In this document: one piece after another, positions 1 through 9,646 of the stretch
Layout of the letters: every line of letters begins with the position of its first letter
Numbering within the stretch: the first letter of the stretch is position 1
Source: CAVSUZ01 sp963791885
GTDB taxonomy: Bacteria; Pseudomonadota; Alphaproteobacteria; Acetobacterales; Acetobacteraceae
Assembly (NCBI GenBank): GCA_963791885.1
Contig: CAWBUL010000006.1
Coordinates: 1-64,000, forward strand
Length of the DNA stretch: 64,000 nucleotides
Direction: 5' to 3'
Program-made: the position numbers and the translations under genes
The notes under the pieces: generated by a model
The model's database searches: none
The model's input: the letters and a program-made list of their open reading frames with translations, nothing else
What the model was told of the DNA's origin: nothing

Positions 1-272
1 TCCTTCAAAGCCCCTTTTAGCAGCTCGATCTCCAGCGCCTGACGACCCACCATCCGCTCGAGCGCTGCGATCTTCGCTTCATACTCCTGGAGCAGATCGG
101 CTGCCTGTACATATTTGTCCAGCGCCCCGGCCTCGAACTTGCCAACCCAGATGCGGATCAGCTGCCGCGAGATGTCGTGCCGCTGCGACAGGGCGTGCAG
201 CGTCTCGCCCGCAATAAACTCCTCGGCAACCTGCCGCTTGAATGCGGCGCTGTGTGATCGATGCTTCGTCAT
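1..272 (-). CDS. IS3-family transposase OrfA, partial (runs off the left edge)
   Basis: Read from 272 leftwards the frame opens MTKHRSHSAAFKRQVAEEF, followed by an HTH (LHALSQRHDISRQLIRIWV) and a leucine-rich coiled coil ending near ALEIELLKGALK at the window edge. This is the usual layout of an IS3-family OrfA, the DNA-binding half of the transposase. OrfB would lie outside the window. Bases 273-374 upstream contain two GGGTCAAT-type repeats that probably belong to the end of this element. Family call is confident; subgroup not determined. Confidence 0.75.
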   Translation of the reverse strand, partial: MTKHRSHSAAFKRQVAEEFIAGETLHALSQRHDISRQLIRIWVGKFEAGALDKYVQAADLLQEYEAKIAALERMVGRQALEIELLKGALK

Positions 273-374
273 GGCTTCCATCCTCCGGAAGCCCAGCAAG
301 GGGGGTCAATTCAAATCGCCCGTTCCGTCCACCCCGAGGGGCGCACTCCAACCGTGGGTCAATATTCAACACCG

Positions 375-1750
375 ATGCGCCCCACAGAACGGCGTGACGG
401 CTCCATCAGATCGTCGACCTGCACCATCCGCTCTCGGAAACCGCCGCCACCATCGACTGGCGGTTCCTCGAAGACCGGCTCGGCGCGAGCTACACCGACA
501 CCCCCGGACGACCGCCGCTGCCGACACGTCTGCCGGTCTCGCCATCATCAAGCACATGCACAGCCTCTCCGATGAGGCGCGGTGCGAACGCTAGCTGGAG
601 AACCCGTATTATCAGCTGCTGTGCGGTGAGGCGTTTTTCTGCCACCGGCTGCCATTCGATCGCTCTGGGCTGACCCGTTGGCGCCAGCACATGGGGGAAG
701 AGAAGCTGAAAGGCGCTGCTGCAGGAGAGCCTGCACACCGCCACCCGGATGGGCGCCGCCAAGCCCGCAGACTTCACCCGCGTCATCGTGGACACGACGG
801 TGCAGCCAAAAGCGATCGCCTTCCCGACCGATGCGAAGCTGCTGCACTCGCGCGCGAGCTGCTGGTACGGCTGGCACACCGGCACGGCGTCAGATTGCGC
901 CAGTCCTACACAAGGCTCGGCAAGATCGCGCTGATCCGCCATCAGCGCTATGCGCATGCCAAGCAGCTCAAGCGCGCCAACCGAATGCTGCAGACGCTGC
1001 GCACCCAACTGGGGCGGGTGATCCGCGATATCGTGCGCAAGATCGCCGGCAATGCCGAACTGCGCGCGATCTTCGCTCGACCGCTCTCCCTCGCCAGCCA
1101 GGTGCGATCACAGAAGCAGCGTCAGCGCGGTCCGAAGATCTACAGCCAGCACGCACCGGAAGTGGCGTGCATCGGCAAGGGTAAGGCGCATCGGCCATAC
1201 GAATTTGGCGTCAAGGTCTCGGTGGCGACCACGCTGAACCGGTCCAAAGGCGGGCAGTTCGTCGCTCATGTCGCGGCACTGCCGGGCAACCCCTATGACG
1301 GGACACGCCGGCGAGCGTCATTCCGGCGGCGCGACCATAATGAGATCAGGCCGCAGTCAGCGCACGGCGGTCAGGTCCCGGCCGCCATTAGACTGCCGCC
1401 ATGCTCGCCTGCCTCAAGCCCGCTTCGCGCCGGCTACGCCGGTGGCCTGCGGCCAGGCTTGACCCAGGCTGCGCACGACGGCGACGCGGAGATCGCCGGG
1501 GCGGAGAAACGACCGCCCTTGGCCGAACAGAGAAACAGCTCGACGATCAGAAGGATGGTAACCCCGGACTATGTTGATTGGGGGGAAGTTGGGGTCAGGT
1601 CAGCCGCGTTGGATACAACTTCCGGTTGCTGCTGGCCCGGCTGGCGGTGCTTTTGCGGCTGTTACTGGCTCGCGACGCCAATCCCATGGGTCTCCCCGCC
1701 CTGATCGTGTCGGCCACGCAACCGGACCAGGATTTTTCACGGACGACTGA
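375..1750 (+). pseudogene. IS5-family transposase, frameshifted remnant
   Basis: An ATG at 375 opens MRPTERRD, but the frame breaks several times. Pieces in different frames give TIDWRFLEDRLGASYTD, LAIIKHMHSLSDEA, LENPYYQLLCGEAFF, then LGKIALIRHQRYAHAKQ and APEVACIGKGKAHRPYEFG, in the order of an IS5-family DDE transposase. After GNPYDG at about 1305 the match stops. A possible C-terminal piece (YNFRLLLARLAVLLRLLL) is at about 1618-1680. At least four frame changes and an internal replacement make it inactive. Confidence 0.7.
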
Positions 1751-2020
1751 TTAGCGGCTTTCTCGCTGGGTGGTAACATAATTGTTGCTCCACCCGGTGA
1801 ACCAAGCTGATGCGTGATTGTCGCGTCCTGTATGGTCTTGGCTGTATTCCGTCCTCCATCCGGTCCGACGATCCGGCACTGCCGAGTGTGCGCCTTAGCC
1901 CAGCTCCGCTGCGACTGAATACGGAGCCGTTACCTAACTTCATATCACGACCCTCGGAATCCAGCGGCGCGACGCTCCATCCTGGCCGACTGGCTGATCA
2001 CTCAGTGCGGGAATTACTCC
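1751..2020. other. No recognisable gene
   Basis: Between the IS5 remnant and the next open frame I see no convincing coding frame, terminator or repeat. The short frames on both strands have no recognisable motifs. Confidence 0.3.
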
Positions 2021-2353
2021 GTGCGCCTTCACCGCTTCATCCGAGAATATCTCAACTTTGTGGGAAGCGCTGTCATACAAAACAAGGATGTGCTGGCGGA
2101 TAAGATAGCCCCATTCGACGGGCTCTATAGTGTTGACGACTGGTTTTGGTCTGCGCCACGACCTCTTCCGCGCGCGTGGATCCGCGAGGGAGAGGTTTGG
2201 ACGTCGGCCGCGATGGTGTTCTGGGACGGGTCAGCGCTGATCACCCTGACAGAGCTCGGAACTCAACCCGGCACAGCTCCAGGCGCTGTTACCCGACCCG
2301 CTCCGATGGTGGAGGAACAGATCCTGCCATCAGCCCGTTCCGCCGTCCTTTAA
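2021..2353 (+). CDS. Unrecognised open frame, possible gene fragment
   Basis: The 110-codon frame has a protein-like central stretch (FIREYLNFVGSAVIQNKDVL, then GLYSVDDWFWSAPRP and FWDGSALITLTELG), rich in aromatic residues. The same frame appears meaningful upstream of the ATG (LADWLITQCGNYSVR), so it may be a 5'-truncated remnant. The last 25 codons run into the 3' end of the gene on the opposite strand and are probably not native. Function unknown. Confidence 0.25.
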   Translation: MRLHRFIREYLNFVGSAVIQNKDVLADKIAPFDGLYSVDDWFWSAPRPLPRAWIREGEVWTSAAMVFWDGSALITLTELGTQPGTAPGAVTRPAPMVEEQILPSARSAVL

Positions 2354-3557
2354 ATGACAAGGTCATCTCAAGCACATAAAGGCCGCCACCGAATCTGTCG
2401 GGGAATAAATTGTGCGGTTCTCATCGACATAGACGTCGTTAATCTGGATTGATCGCACGGGCGAGTTCGCCGGCCGTTCAGGAATAAAATACGCTATTTC
2501 TCGTGGTTGGAACGGGTTAGAGATATCGTGCACCCGCAAACCGCCATTGAAGTACGTGCCAAAATCAATGTCTCGGAACGAAAGGCGGGGCCAGGGCATT
2601 TTCATGCATGTTATGTGCGCCATAACGGCCGCCGCGATAGGCATGCTCTTCGATGGGTGGCAGGGGTAAGGTTGCGTACGGAACGAGGTTATCATCGCGC
2701 CTGGCGTCCAATAGCCAGACGAGCTTGGGCCAGTCTTGTCCGTCATCACGGACACACTCATCAGAAACAACGAGGAGGTCGCGATGAGCAAGGGCATGAC
2801 AGTATGGGTGAAGCCCAGGAACGGCGGGTGTCGGTTCCAGCGTGCAACCAGACGCGGCGATCCGATATCGGCGATATCCAGCACTATCGCGCCGCCGTCG
2901 AGATAGCCGACATAAGCGCGATCCGGGCGTTCGGGATAGACGTTGGTGTTGTGGGCGCGAAAAACCGAAATCGAAGGTGGGGTGACGCGGCGGTGGCGGC
3001 GCATCGTCGCCCTCTTGCGTGCCGGGATACCACCACCGGCCGAGTTCGCGTGGCTGCGCGGGCTAGAGACGTCGATGGCGCGATAACACTGGTCATCAGC
3101 AAGTTGCGGGGTTTGAAGTCAGGGGCGCCTCCGGCGAAGTGGATCGTGCGCCCATCAACGAACCAGAGCTGATGCACACCGCGGGAGGCGGGGCCAGAGC
3201 AGTCGAAGAATCCTGCCAGCGGGCTCTCCGGATTCGCGATATCGAATAGCTCGATGCCCGCGGGTTGAAGACCATGCGTGCTTGTCTGATATGCGACCGC
3301 AATCAGGTCACCGCAGACCTCAAGCGAATTGGAGCGGACGTTGCGATGGGGCAAGTCGGTCTGCACCACCACGCGCGGCTTGCTCGGGTCGGTTACGTCA
3401 ACACCGGTGAAGTTCTTGGGCGCCGATTCGTTCGCAAGCCAAAGGATCCGCCGGCCGTCCCGCGCCAGCGTAAGCTCATGCCCTCGCCGATGCCGCCGAA
3501 CCCGGCGAGGGTGTCATGCGCGAGCAACCGCATATTTGATACCTCGAGACCGGGCAT
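2350..3557 (-). pseudogene. LVIVD-repeat beta-propeller protein, frameshifted
   Basis: Read leftwards from about 3557, fragments in different frames assemble into one protein. It opens MPGLEVSNMRLLAHDTLAG, continues GIELFDIANPESPLAGFF, VHQLWFVDGRTIHFAGG, NTNVYPERPDRAYVGYLDGG and GGLRVHDISNPFQPREIAYF, and ends DRFGGGLYVLEMTLS in a shifted frame. The recurring (V/L)xDIxNPxxP units are typical of LVIVD-repeat propellers, often found in secreted or metal-associated proteins of unknown role. At least four frame changes interrupt it. It diverges from the CobW gene at 3629 across 71 bp. Confidence 0.6.
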
Positions 3558-3628
3558 TCTTCTGTTCCTCTGGCGCACTCACGTGCAATTTGGAGAGAAT
3601 AGCTGACGAACGTCAACCCAGAGACACA

Positions 3629-4627
3629 ATGACACAGATAGACGAGGGACCCGACGCACGATTCGGTCACGATCGTGACTGGCTTCCTGGGCAGTGGAAA
3701 GACCACCCTGCTTAACCGCCTGCTGAAGCATCCGGATTTGGCGGACACAGCCGTTATCGTGAATGAGTTTGGCGAAGTCGGGGTGGATCACTTGCTCATT
3801 GAGCAAGCATTTGAGGACGCGGTGTTACTTAACAACGGATGTACTGTTGTACGGTTCGCGGTGACATCGCCGACACACTCGATCTGCTACGGCGGCGCGC
3901 AAGAGCAGGTGAGATTCCGGCTTTTCGTCGTATCGCGATCGAGACAACTGGGCTCGCAGATCCGCGCCAGTTGCCCATACGCTGGCGAACGATCCGTTAT
4001 GCCGCCTGGACGGTATCGTTACCACCGTCGATGCTGTGCATGTGGCGAGGCAGCTTGCGTTACAGCCAGAAGCACAAGCTCAGGTGGCGCTGGCAGATCG
4101 CATACTGCTGACCAAAACGGATTTGATCTCGCCGGAGGGCGTGGTCGCGGCCGAGCAAGCCGTGCTCCAGATCAATCCCGTCGCACCACTCCGCGCGGTG
4201 CTACACGGGCTGGTGGCTCCTGAGGAGGTGTTCGGCCTCGCGCTCGACGGCACCTTCAAACGTTCCCGGCGCTGGTTGTCGGCCACCTTTGCCGGACATG
4301 AGAGTGCAACCAGCGCCCCTACCTGGTGACGGCGGAGCACCCGGTGTCGATGCGTGCATTACAGCTATGGCTCGATTTGCTCTTATCGCTGCGGGGCGAC
4401 GACGTGTTGCGGTTGAAGGGGTTCGTTCACGTGTCGCGCCGCAAGGACGTCTTGTTGCTGCAGGTCGTGCACCATGTGGTTCATCCGCCCGTTTGGCTGC
4501 CAAACCGTCCCGGTTTGCCGCAGCGCACAGAAATCGTGGTGATCGGACGGGAAGTCGTCGGCAAAGGGGATACGAATGAGTTTCGCGGCAGCGAACGAAC
4601 ATTGGCCGTGTGCCGGCCGGATTGAAA
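3629..4627 (+). pseudogene. CobW/COG0523-family GTPase (metallochaperone type), frameshifted
   Basis: After MTQIDEGPDARF a one-base shift leads into VTIVTGFLGSGKTTLLNRLL, a perfect P-loop with the CobW context, then VIVNEFGEVGVDH, the family switch region. Later frames give RRIAIETTGLADP, DRILLTKTDLISPEG (the guanine-specificity TKxD motif) and a C-terminal domain with LRLKGFVHVSRRKDVLLLQ. COG0523 GTPases deliver metals to client enzymes. At least three frame changes make it a probable pseudogene. It meets the LysR gene tail to tail and was probably part of the same catabolic locus. Confidence 0.75.
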
Positions 4628-4629
4628 TG

Positions 4630-5556
4630 GCTTTTGCTTCGCAAACGGATGGTGCTTGCGAGGCACACATTGACGCCAATGTGTCGTGCAGATTAGCCAT
4701 AAAACGCACTGCCAATCGAGGTACAGGGCGCTGCCGGTGATAGATCATTGTCAGCGTGACCCGCAGTTCCGGAACCAAGCGACGCACCACAACATCACTC
4801 GACAATCCAGACATCAGGATCAACGGATCCGTCACGAAGACGCCTATGCCTTGGCGCACCAATCCCAGCGCAGCGTACGAGAAATTCGTCTCAATGACAT
4901 TGACCAGTCGCAAACCGAGTTGGGCCAAGTGGACGAAGAGAGATTCCCCTGGCGAGCCGCTGGTCGCGGTGATGACCACTCCCGCTGACAGGAGTTGTTT
5001 GGGGGAAACCTCCGAGAGTTCGGCCAGTGGCGAAGCCTGCGGCAGCACACAGACCATACGAGCCTCCATGATCGGCTCGACTGCGAAGCCGGGCTCCTCA
5101 ATCGGAGCATACAGGAAGCCCAAGTCAGCGCGCTCCTGTTGCAGCTGGCGCACGACCTCCTCCCGCCGGACATAAGCGTTTACCTCGATTTGCACCCGAG
5201 GACGCTCTCGGACGAACGCAGCGACGGCCGCTGGCAGCACGACCCCTGCAAAGTTGGACGGCGATGCAAGAGAGAGAAGGCCAGCGCTACCGTCCCGGAG
5301 TTCCGCCGCACGACTGTCAACGGTGGCCCCCTGTGCTGCCAGAAATGCTCGACATGGGGCAGCAACATACGGGCTTCTCCAGTCGGACTGATCCGGCTGG
5401 CGCTCCTTTCGAACAGGGTGAGGCCCAGCTGATTTTCCATTTCTTTCAACGTTTGGCTCACGGCAGGCTGAGAGACGCGCAGGAGGCGGGCGCTCTCGGT
5501 TAGATTGCGAGTTTGCATCACAAGCCGGAACACTTCGATCTGCCGGAGGCTGAGGG
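4630..5556 (-). pseudogene. LysR-family regulator, split by IS3 and frameshifted
   Basis: The N-terminal HTH reads LSLRQIEVFRLVMQT, then LLRVSQPAVSQTLKEMEN and GLTLFERSASRISPT from 5551 leftwards. The effector domain continues in another frame from about 5240 (MLPAAVAAFVRERPRVQIEV, VVITATSGSPGESLF, GIGVFVTDPLILMSG). A frame change lies near 5240-5300. The first codons (ATG CCC CT) lie across the IS3 element at 6928-6921. Removing the element and one AGGG copy restores MPLSLRQIEVF. No native stop is visible; the minus frame runs on to 4383 beneath the CobW gene. It probably regulated the divergent ABC transporter genes from 7033. Confidence 0.75.
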
Positions 5557-5632
5557 TGAAGTGGCCCCCGAATTTGGGACCACCTGCTAAGCTATAACCC
5601 GGGTTGGCTCCGTCGGTGTAGACGGAGGGACG

Positions 5633-5911
5633 ATGAGCAGAACGCGACGGAGGATCGACGCGGCTTTGAAGGCGAAGATCGCCCTCGAAGCATTGCGGGA
5701 GCAGGCCACGGTCGCCGAGTTGGCGGTGCACCACCAGGTCCATCCGACGCAGATCTACGCCTGGAAGAAGCAATTGCTGGAGCATGCGGAACGGGTATTC
5801 CGAAGCGGGACCGGCGATGGTCAGGCGGGACAGGAGATCGAACGCCTGCACGCCAGGATTGGCGAGCTGATCGTGGAACGAGATTTTTTAGCGCGGAGGT
5901 CCGGCAGATGA
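5633..5911 (+). CDS. IS3-family transposase OrfA
   Basis: This 92-residue protein starts MSRTRRRIDAALKAKIALEA. Its HTH_Tnp_1-type helix-turn-helix (TVAELAVHHQVHPTQIYAWK) is followed by a leucine-zipper-like tail (EIERLHARIGELIVERDFL). OrfA binds the element ends and pairs with OrfB. Its stop overlaps the orfB start as ATGA at 5908-5911, so OrfB is probably made by translational coupling or frameshifting. Confidence 0.9.
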   Translation: MSRTRRRIDAALKAKIALEALREQATVAELAVHHQVHPTQIYAWKKQLLEHAERVFRSGTGDGQAGQEIERLHARIGELIVERDFLARRSGR

Positions 5912-6837
5912 GCGCGGCGGACCGGGGAACCCTGCTCGACCGTGGTTACGCGCAGCTCTCGGTGCGGCGCCAGTGTACCCTGCTTGGGCTGGCACGCTCG
6001 GGCGTCTACCGGGCGAAACCGGCGCATGACGCTGAGGATCTGGCATTGATGCGGCGGATTGACGCGGTGTTTGTGGCGCGGCCGTTCTACGGCTCGCGAC
6101 GGATCGCGGTGACGTTGAGCACGGGGGCGGAAAGGGTGAACCGCAAACGGGTGCAGCGGCTGATGCGCTTGATGGGGATCGCCGCGCTGGGACCGAAGCC
6201 GCGCACCAGCAGGCCGTCGCCCGGGCACAAAATCTACCCGTATCTGCTTCGGAATGTGGCGATCGAGCGGGCCAACCAGGTGTGGTGTGCGGATATCACC
6301 TATGTCCCTATGCGGCGCGGCTTCCTGTATTTGGTGGCAGTGATGGACTGGTGGAGCCGCGCGGCGCTGTCGTGGCGGCTGTCGAACACGATGGACGCGG
6401 GGTTTTGCGTCGCTGCTCTGGAGGAAGCGCTGCGGCGCTACGGCCGCCCGGAGGTGTTCAATACCGACCAGGGCAGCCAATTCACCTGTGAGGCATTTGT
6501 CGGCACACTGCTCGGCGCTGAGATTGCGGTGTCGATGGATGGCCGCGGCCGCTGGATGGACAACGTCTTCATCGAGCGGCTGTGGCGCTCGCTCAAGCAC
6601 GAAGAGGTTTACCTGAAGGATTATGCGGACGTGCGCGAGGCGCGGGCCGGTATTGGCGCGTGGATCGAGTTCTACAATGAGTTGCGCCCACATCAGGCGC
6701 TGGGGCACCGAATGCCGATGGCGGTGTGGCGGGCTGGCGTGGGATCGGCGGTGGATATGCCGCTGCGCTTGGACAACGCTGACGCGTTGCCCACATATCC
6801 ACAGCCGCCGCAACAACGGGACGTGGTTTATGCTTGA
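5908..6837 (+). CDS. IS3-family transposase OrfB (DDE integrase core)
   Basis: The 309-residue protein has the HTH_21 region (CTLLGLARSGVYR) and an rve integrase core. The catalytic triad contexts are VWCADITYVPM (first D), VFNTDQGSQFT (second D) and the E in VFIERLWRSLKHEEVYLK. The C-terminal YNELRPHQALG is the usual IS3 ending. It catalyses copy-out/paste-in transposition with OrfA and appears intact. Confidence 0.92.
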   Translation: MSAADRGTLLDRGYAQLSVRRQCTLLGLARSGVYRAKPAHDAEDLALMRRIDAVFVARPFYGSRRIAVTLSTGAERVNRKRVQRLMRLMGIAALGPKPRTSRPSPGHKIYPYLLRNVAIERANQVWCADITYVPMRRGFLYLVAVMDWWSRAALSWRLSNTMDAGFCVAALEEALRRYGRPEVFNTDQGSQFTCEAFVGTLLGAEIAVSMDGRGRWMDNVFIERLWRSLKHEEVYLKDYADVREARAGIGAWIEFYNELRPHQALGHRMPMAVWRAGVGSAVDMPLRLDNADALPTYPQPPQQRDVVYA

Positions 6838-6920
6838 GCGTGAAGCACGGGAGGACGGAGCCTGACGGGTTTATAGCTGAGCGCAGGACGAAAATGGTCC
6901 TATCAATAGGGTCCATCTCA

Positions 6921-7032
6921 AGGGGCATAACCTACGCCTTATGCTTGCATCGCAATTTCCTATTAGACGGTTAGCCTGAACCCTTCAATACTCGTTTTTG
7001 CGGCACTGCAGCATGCCGGTCCGGAGACGAAG
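6921..7032. promoter_or_regulatory. Divergent lysR / ABC-transporter promoter region
   Basis: The lysR start (ATG, complement of 6926-6928) and the substrate-binding-protein ATG at 7033 face away from each other across about 105 bp. That is the standard arrangement for a LysR regulator and its target operon. I could not single out a reliable T-N11-A operator. The IS3 insertion sits just inside the lysR side. Confidence 0.45.
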
Positions 7033-8030
7033 ATGGCCCTCCTTCCGAAGTGCCTTTTTTATATCGCGGTTATCGGTTTGAACCTTGCATTTGCCACCGT
7101 CTCCTTCGCTCAGGATAAGCTGTTGGTGTTCGTCACGCCTAATCCAAGCATCGACAGTGTTTGGATGGCCGATTTGCACGGGTTGTTTAAAGCCGAGAAT
7201 TTGGACGTGCAGATTTGTCCTTTTCCCTCTGGAACGACCGCGTTTCAGACGTTCAGCAGTGGAGCGGGAAATATTATTCTATCGGGTGATTTACCGGCAT
7301 TACAGTTTTGGGAACGCGGTGGCGATTATAAGGTCATTGCGCCGATGGAGCGCGATGCCAAAAGATGCATTGTCACCGTTCGCAATGGCATACGGACACC
7401 ACAGGACCTGATCGGGAAAACGATCGCGACCAGGGCGGGATTGACCGGCTCGTGGTTCGTCTCGGAGCTTCTGGAAAAGAGTCACACCTCCGAATTAAGC
7501 GGTGAAAGTGGTGAACCTTGATCCCCCGCTGATGCCGTCGGCCCTCTGCCGGGGCGATATTGATGGCTTCTTCATTTGGGAACCCGCGCCGACACAGGCC
7601 AAAATAATTTGCGGCGACAAGTAACATAATCTCTCCACCGCCGAGGACTACGTAAAGGGTTATAATATGGCCGGAGCACGGGCCAGTTTGCTCGCAACGC
7701 CCGCAGGCGCTGAAAGGTCACGCGCTTCCTGCGCGCACTCATCAAAGCCGAAGCAATCGCCGCCGCGAACCGCTCGGAAGTGACGTCCTATCTCAATGCG
7801 CGATTTGGCATGACCAAAGAAGAGGTGGATCAGCAAGAAGACGTCATGGAGCGCGTGCTGAAGTTCGACGCCACGTTTTTCAGTGATTTCTGCAGCGAGA
7901 ATCGGTGGCAGGAACGGGCAGGAACCCAAAACCCATCCCTCCGATCTGTCTCAATGGGTGTGGGAGGATGGGTTGCGTGCCATCGATCCGTCCCTCGTCA
8001 CGCCAGCGCCTCCACCATGCTGCACCAAGC
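7033..8030 (+). pseudogene. ABC substrate-binding protein (SsuA/TauA/NrtA-like), frameshifted
   Basis: It starts MALLPKCLFYIAVIGLNLAF with a clear signal peptide ending SFAQD. Family-typical stretches follow: WMADLHGLFKAENLDVQI, NIILSGDLPALQFWERGG and GKTIATRAGLTGSWFVSELL. The frame then shifts, giving MPSALCRGDIDGFFIWEPAP, an in-frame stop near 7622, and later EDYVKGYNMAGARASLLATP and LNARFGMTKEEVDQQEDVME. Such proteins bind sulfonates, nitrate or related small organics in the periplasm. At least three lesions make it non-functional as read. It heads an operon with the ATPase and permease. Confidence 0.75.
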
Positions 8031-8824
8031 GTGTTCAACCTGAACCGGCTCACCAAAGTGTTCGGCGCGGACAAACCCTATCTCGCCCTGGACGGCGTGG
8101 ATCTCCAGGTCGGCAATGGCGAATTTCTTTGCCTGCTTGGGGCATCGGGCTGTGGCAAGAGCACCCTACTGAACCTGCTGGCGGGCTTCGCTAAGCCAAG
8201 CTCGGGCGAGCTGCTCTATCGCGGCAAGCGCGTCCACACCCGGGGAAAGAGCGGGTGATGTTCTTTCAAGATGCCGGAGCCGCGCTTTTGCCCTGGCTGA
8301 CGGTCCAGGGAAACGTCGAGTTCGGGTTGCGCCTGCAGAACTATCTGCATAGTGATCGACGCTCGCGCGCGGCCGAGTGCCTCGAACTCGTCGGACTGAC
8401 ACCGCATCAACACAAATATCCGAGCGAAATCTCCGGCGGCATGCGCCAACGCCTGCAGATCGCGCGCGCTCTCGCAGTCGACGCCGATGTGTTCCTGATG
8501 GATGAGCCTTTTGCCGCCTTGGATGCCATCACGCGCCGACGCATGCACGAAGCGCTGCTCGAGGTGTGGGAACGCACAAAGCGGACGATCGTCTTTGTTA
8601 CCCATGACATCATGGAAGCACTGACGCTGGCCGATCGCCTCGCCGTCATGAGCGTGGGACCTGGCTCGCGCATCGCCCATCTGATCGCGCTCGATCTCGA
8701 CCGCCCGCGGAACCCAGCGGATCCGAACCTGGGCCGGCAATTCCGCGAGTCGAAGAGCTGCTTCATGCTGCCAGCCCAGCCGATCCGGTGCAGTGACGAA
8801 GATGTCTCTCAGCAGAACCTATGA
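8031..8824 (+). pseudogene. ABC transporter ATPase (SsuB/TauB-like), one frameshift
   Basis: From a GTG at 8031 the frame reads VFNLNRLTKVFGADKPYLAL with Walker A GASGCGKST. A shift near 8235-8255 leads into VMFFQDAGAALLPWLTV. The signature SGGMRQRLQIARALAV, Walker B VFLMDEPFAALDA and switch histidine FVTHDIMEAL follow. All catalytic motifs survive in two frames, so a single indel (or base-calling error) separates it from an intact gene. It overlaps the permease start. The product would energise uptake of the ligand bound by the upstream protein. Confidence 0.8.
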
Positions 8825-9630
8825 ACTTTCCGCCGCGCGTGAGCCAAAGGCGCAATCCACGCGGTGGCGCCTCACAGCCAAGCGGCGAGGCCAATTACGC
8901 TCAATAGCGCTCCTGCTCGCCTCGCTGCTGATTGGTCTGTGCGCATGGCAGATCATGTCGACCTTTGTGTTCGGTCCATTCCTGGTGCCGCCTCCGCTGC
9001 TGGTTGCCAATGAGCGCATCAGGTGAGATCTTCGCTGACATCGAGATCAGCCTTTCCCGGGTTGTCATCGGCTTTGTAACCGGGACCGCCGCAGCCCTTG
9101 TGCTAGGCCTGTTCATGGGCCGGATAAGAATACTGCACGATCTACTCGACCCGTTGGTCGAGTTCATGCGCTTTCTGTCACCCACCGCGATGATTCCGAT
9201 TGTGGTCATCTGGTTCGGCATCGGTGAAATGGCAAAATATGCACTGGTGTTTTGGGGCACAGCATTCATCGTCCTAATCAACACCATTGCTGGCGTCATA
9301 CGTACGCCGATTATACGTCAGCACGCGGCACAGTGCCTGGGCGCCTCGGAAGCACAAATTTTCCGCCTGATCGTGCTGCCATCAGCCGTACCTTACATCG
9401 TGATCGGCATGCGTCTCGCACTTGCGTCCGCGTTCGTCAGTATCGTGCCGGCCGAGCTGCTCGCGGCCAATTCCGGGCTTGGCTATTTGCTGCAGCAATC
9501 TTCACTCATGCTGCAGACCAACCGGATCTTTGTCGCCCTCGTGACGATATGTCTGATCGGCTTCCTGTCCGATCGGCTCTTCCAGTTTCTCGTTTCAAGG
9601 CTGCTTCATCGCTACCTCGCCGTCGTCTGA
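8802..9630 (+). pseudogene. ABC transporter permease (SsuC/TauC-like), one frameshift
   Basis: The N-terminus MSLSRTYELSAAREPKAQST leads to a first membrane helix (SIALLLASLLIGLCAWQIM) and VFGPFLVPPPLLVA. The frame breaks near 9010-9025. The rest continues as SGEIFADIEISLSRVVIGF with several further helices and the EAA-type loop CLGASEAQIFRLIVLPSAVP, which contacts the ATPase. It ends RLLHRYLAVV at 9630. Third gene of the importer operon, inactivated unless the shift is a sequencing error. Confidence 0.8.
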
Positions 9631-9646
9631 TCAGGGAGATAAACGC

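Larger units (their letters stand above)
5557..6920 (+). mobile_element. Complete IS3-family element inserted in a lysR gene
   Basis: The ends are imperfect inverted repeats: the left starts TGAAGTGGCCCCCGAATTTG at 5557, and the right, reverse-complemented, starts TGAGATGGACCCTATTGATA at 6920. A 4-bp direct repeat AGGG flanks it (5553-5556 and 6921-6924), as expected for IS3 target duplication. It carries overlapping orfA and orfB. The clean duplication and intact frames suggest a fairly recent insertion. Confidence 0.9.

Noticed and set aside
1380..1520. Similarity of GGCCTGCGGCCAGGCTTGAC-like text to 58660-58700 downstream of the ISNCY transposase
   Set aside because: Short, low-complexity GC-rich match; I could not extend it into a real repeat.
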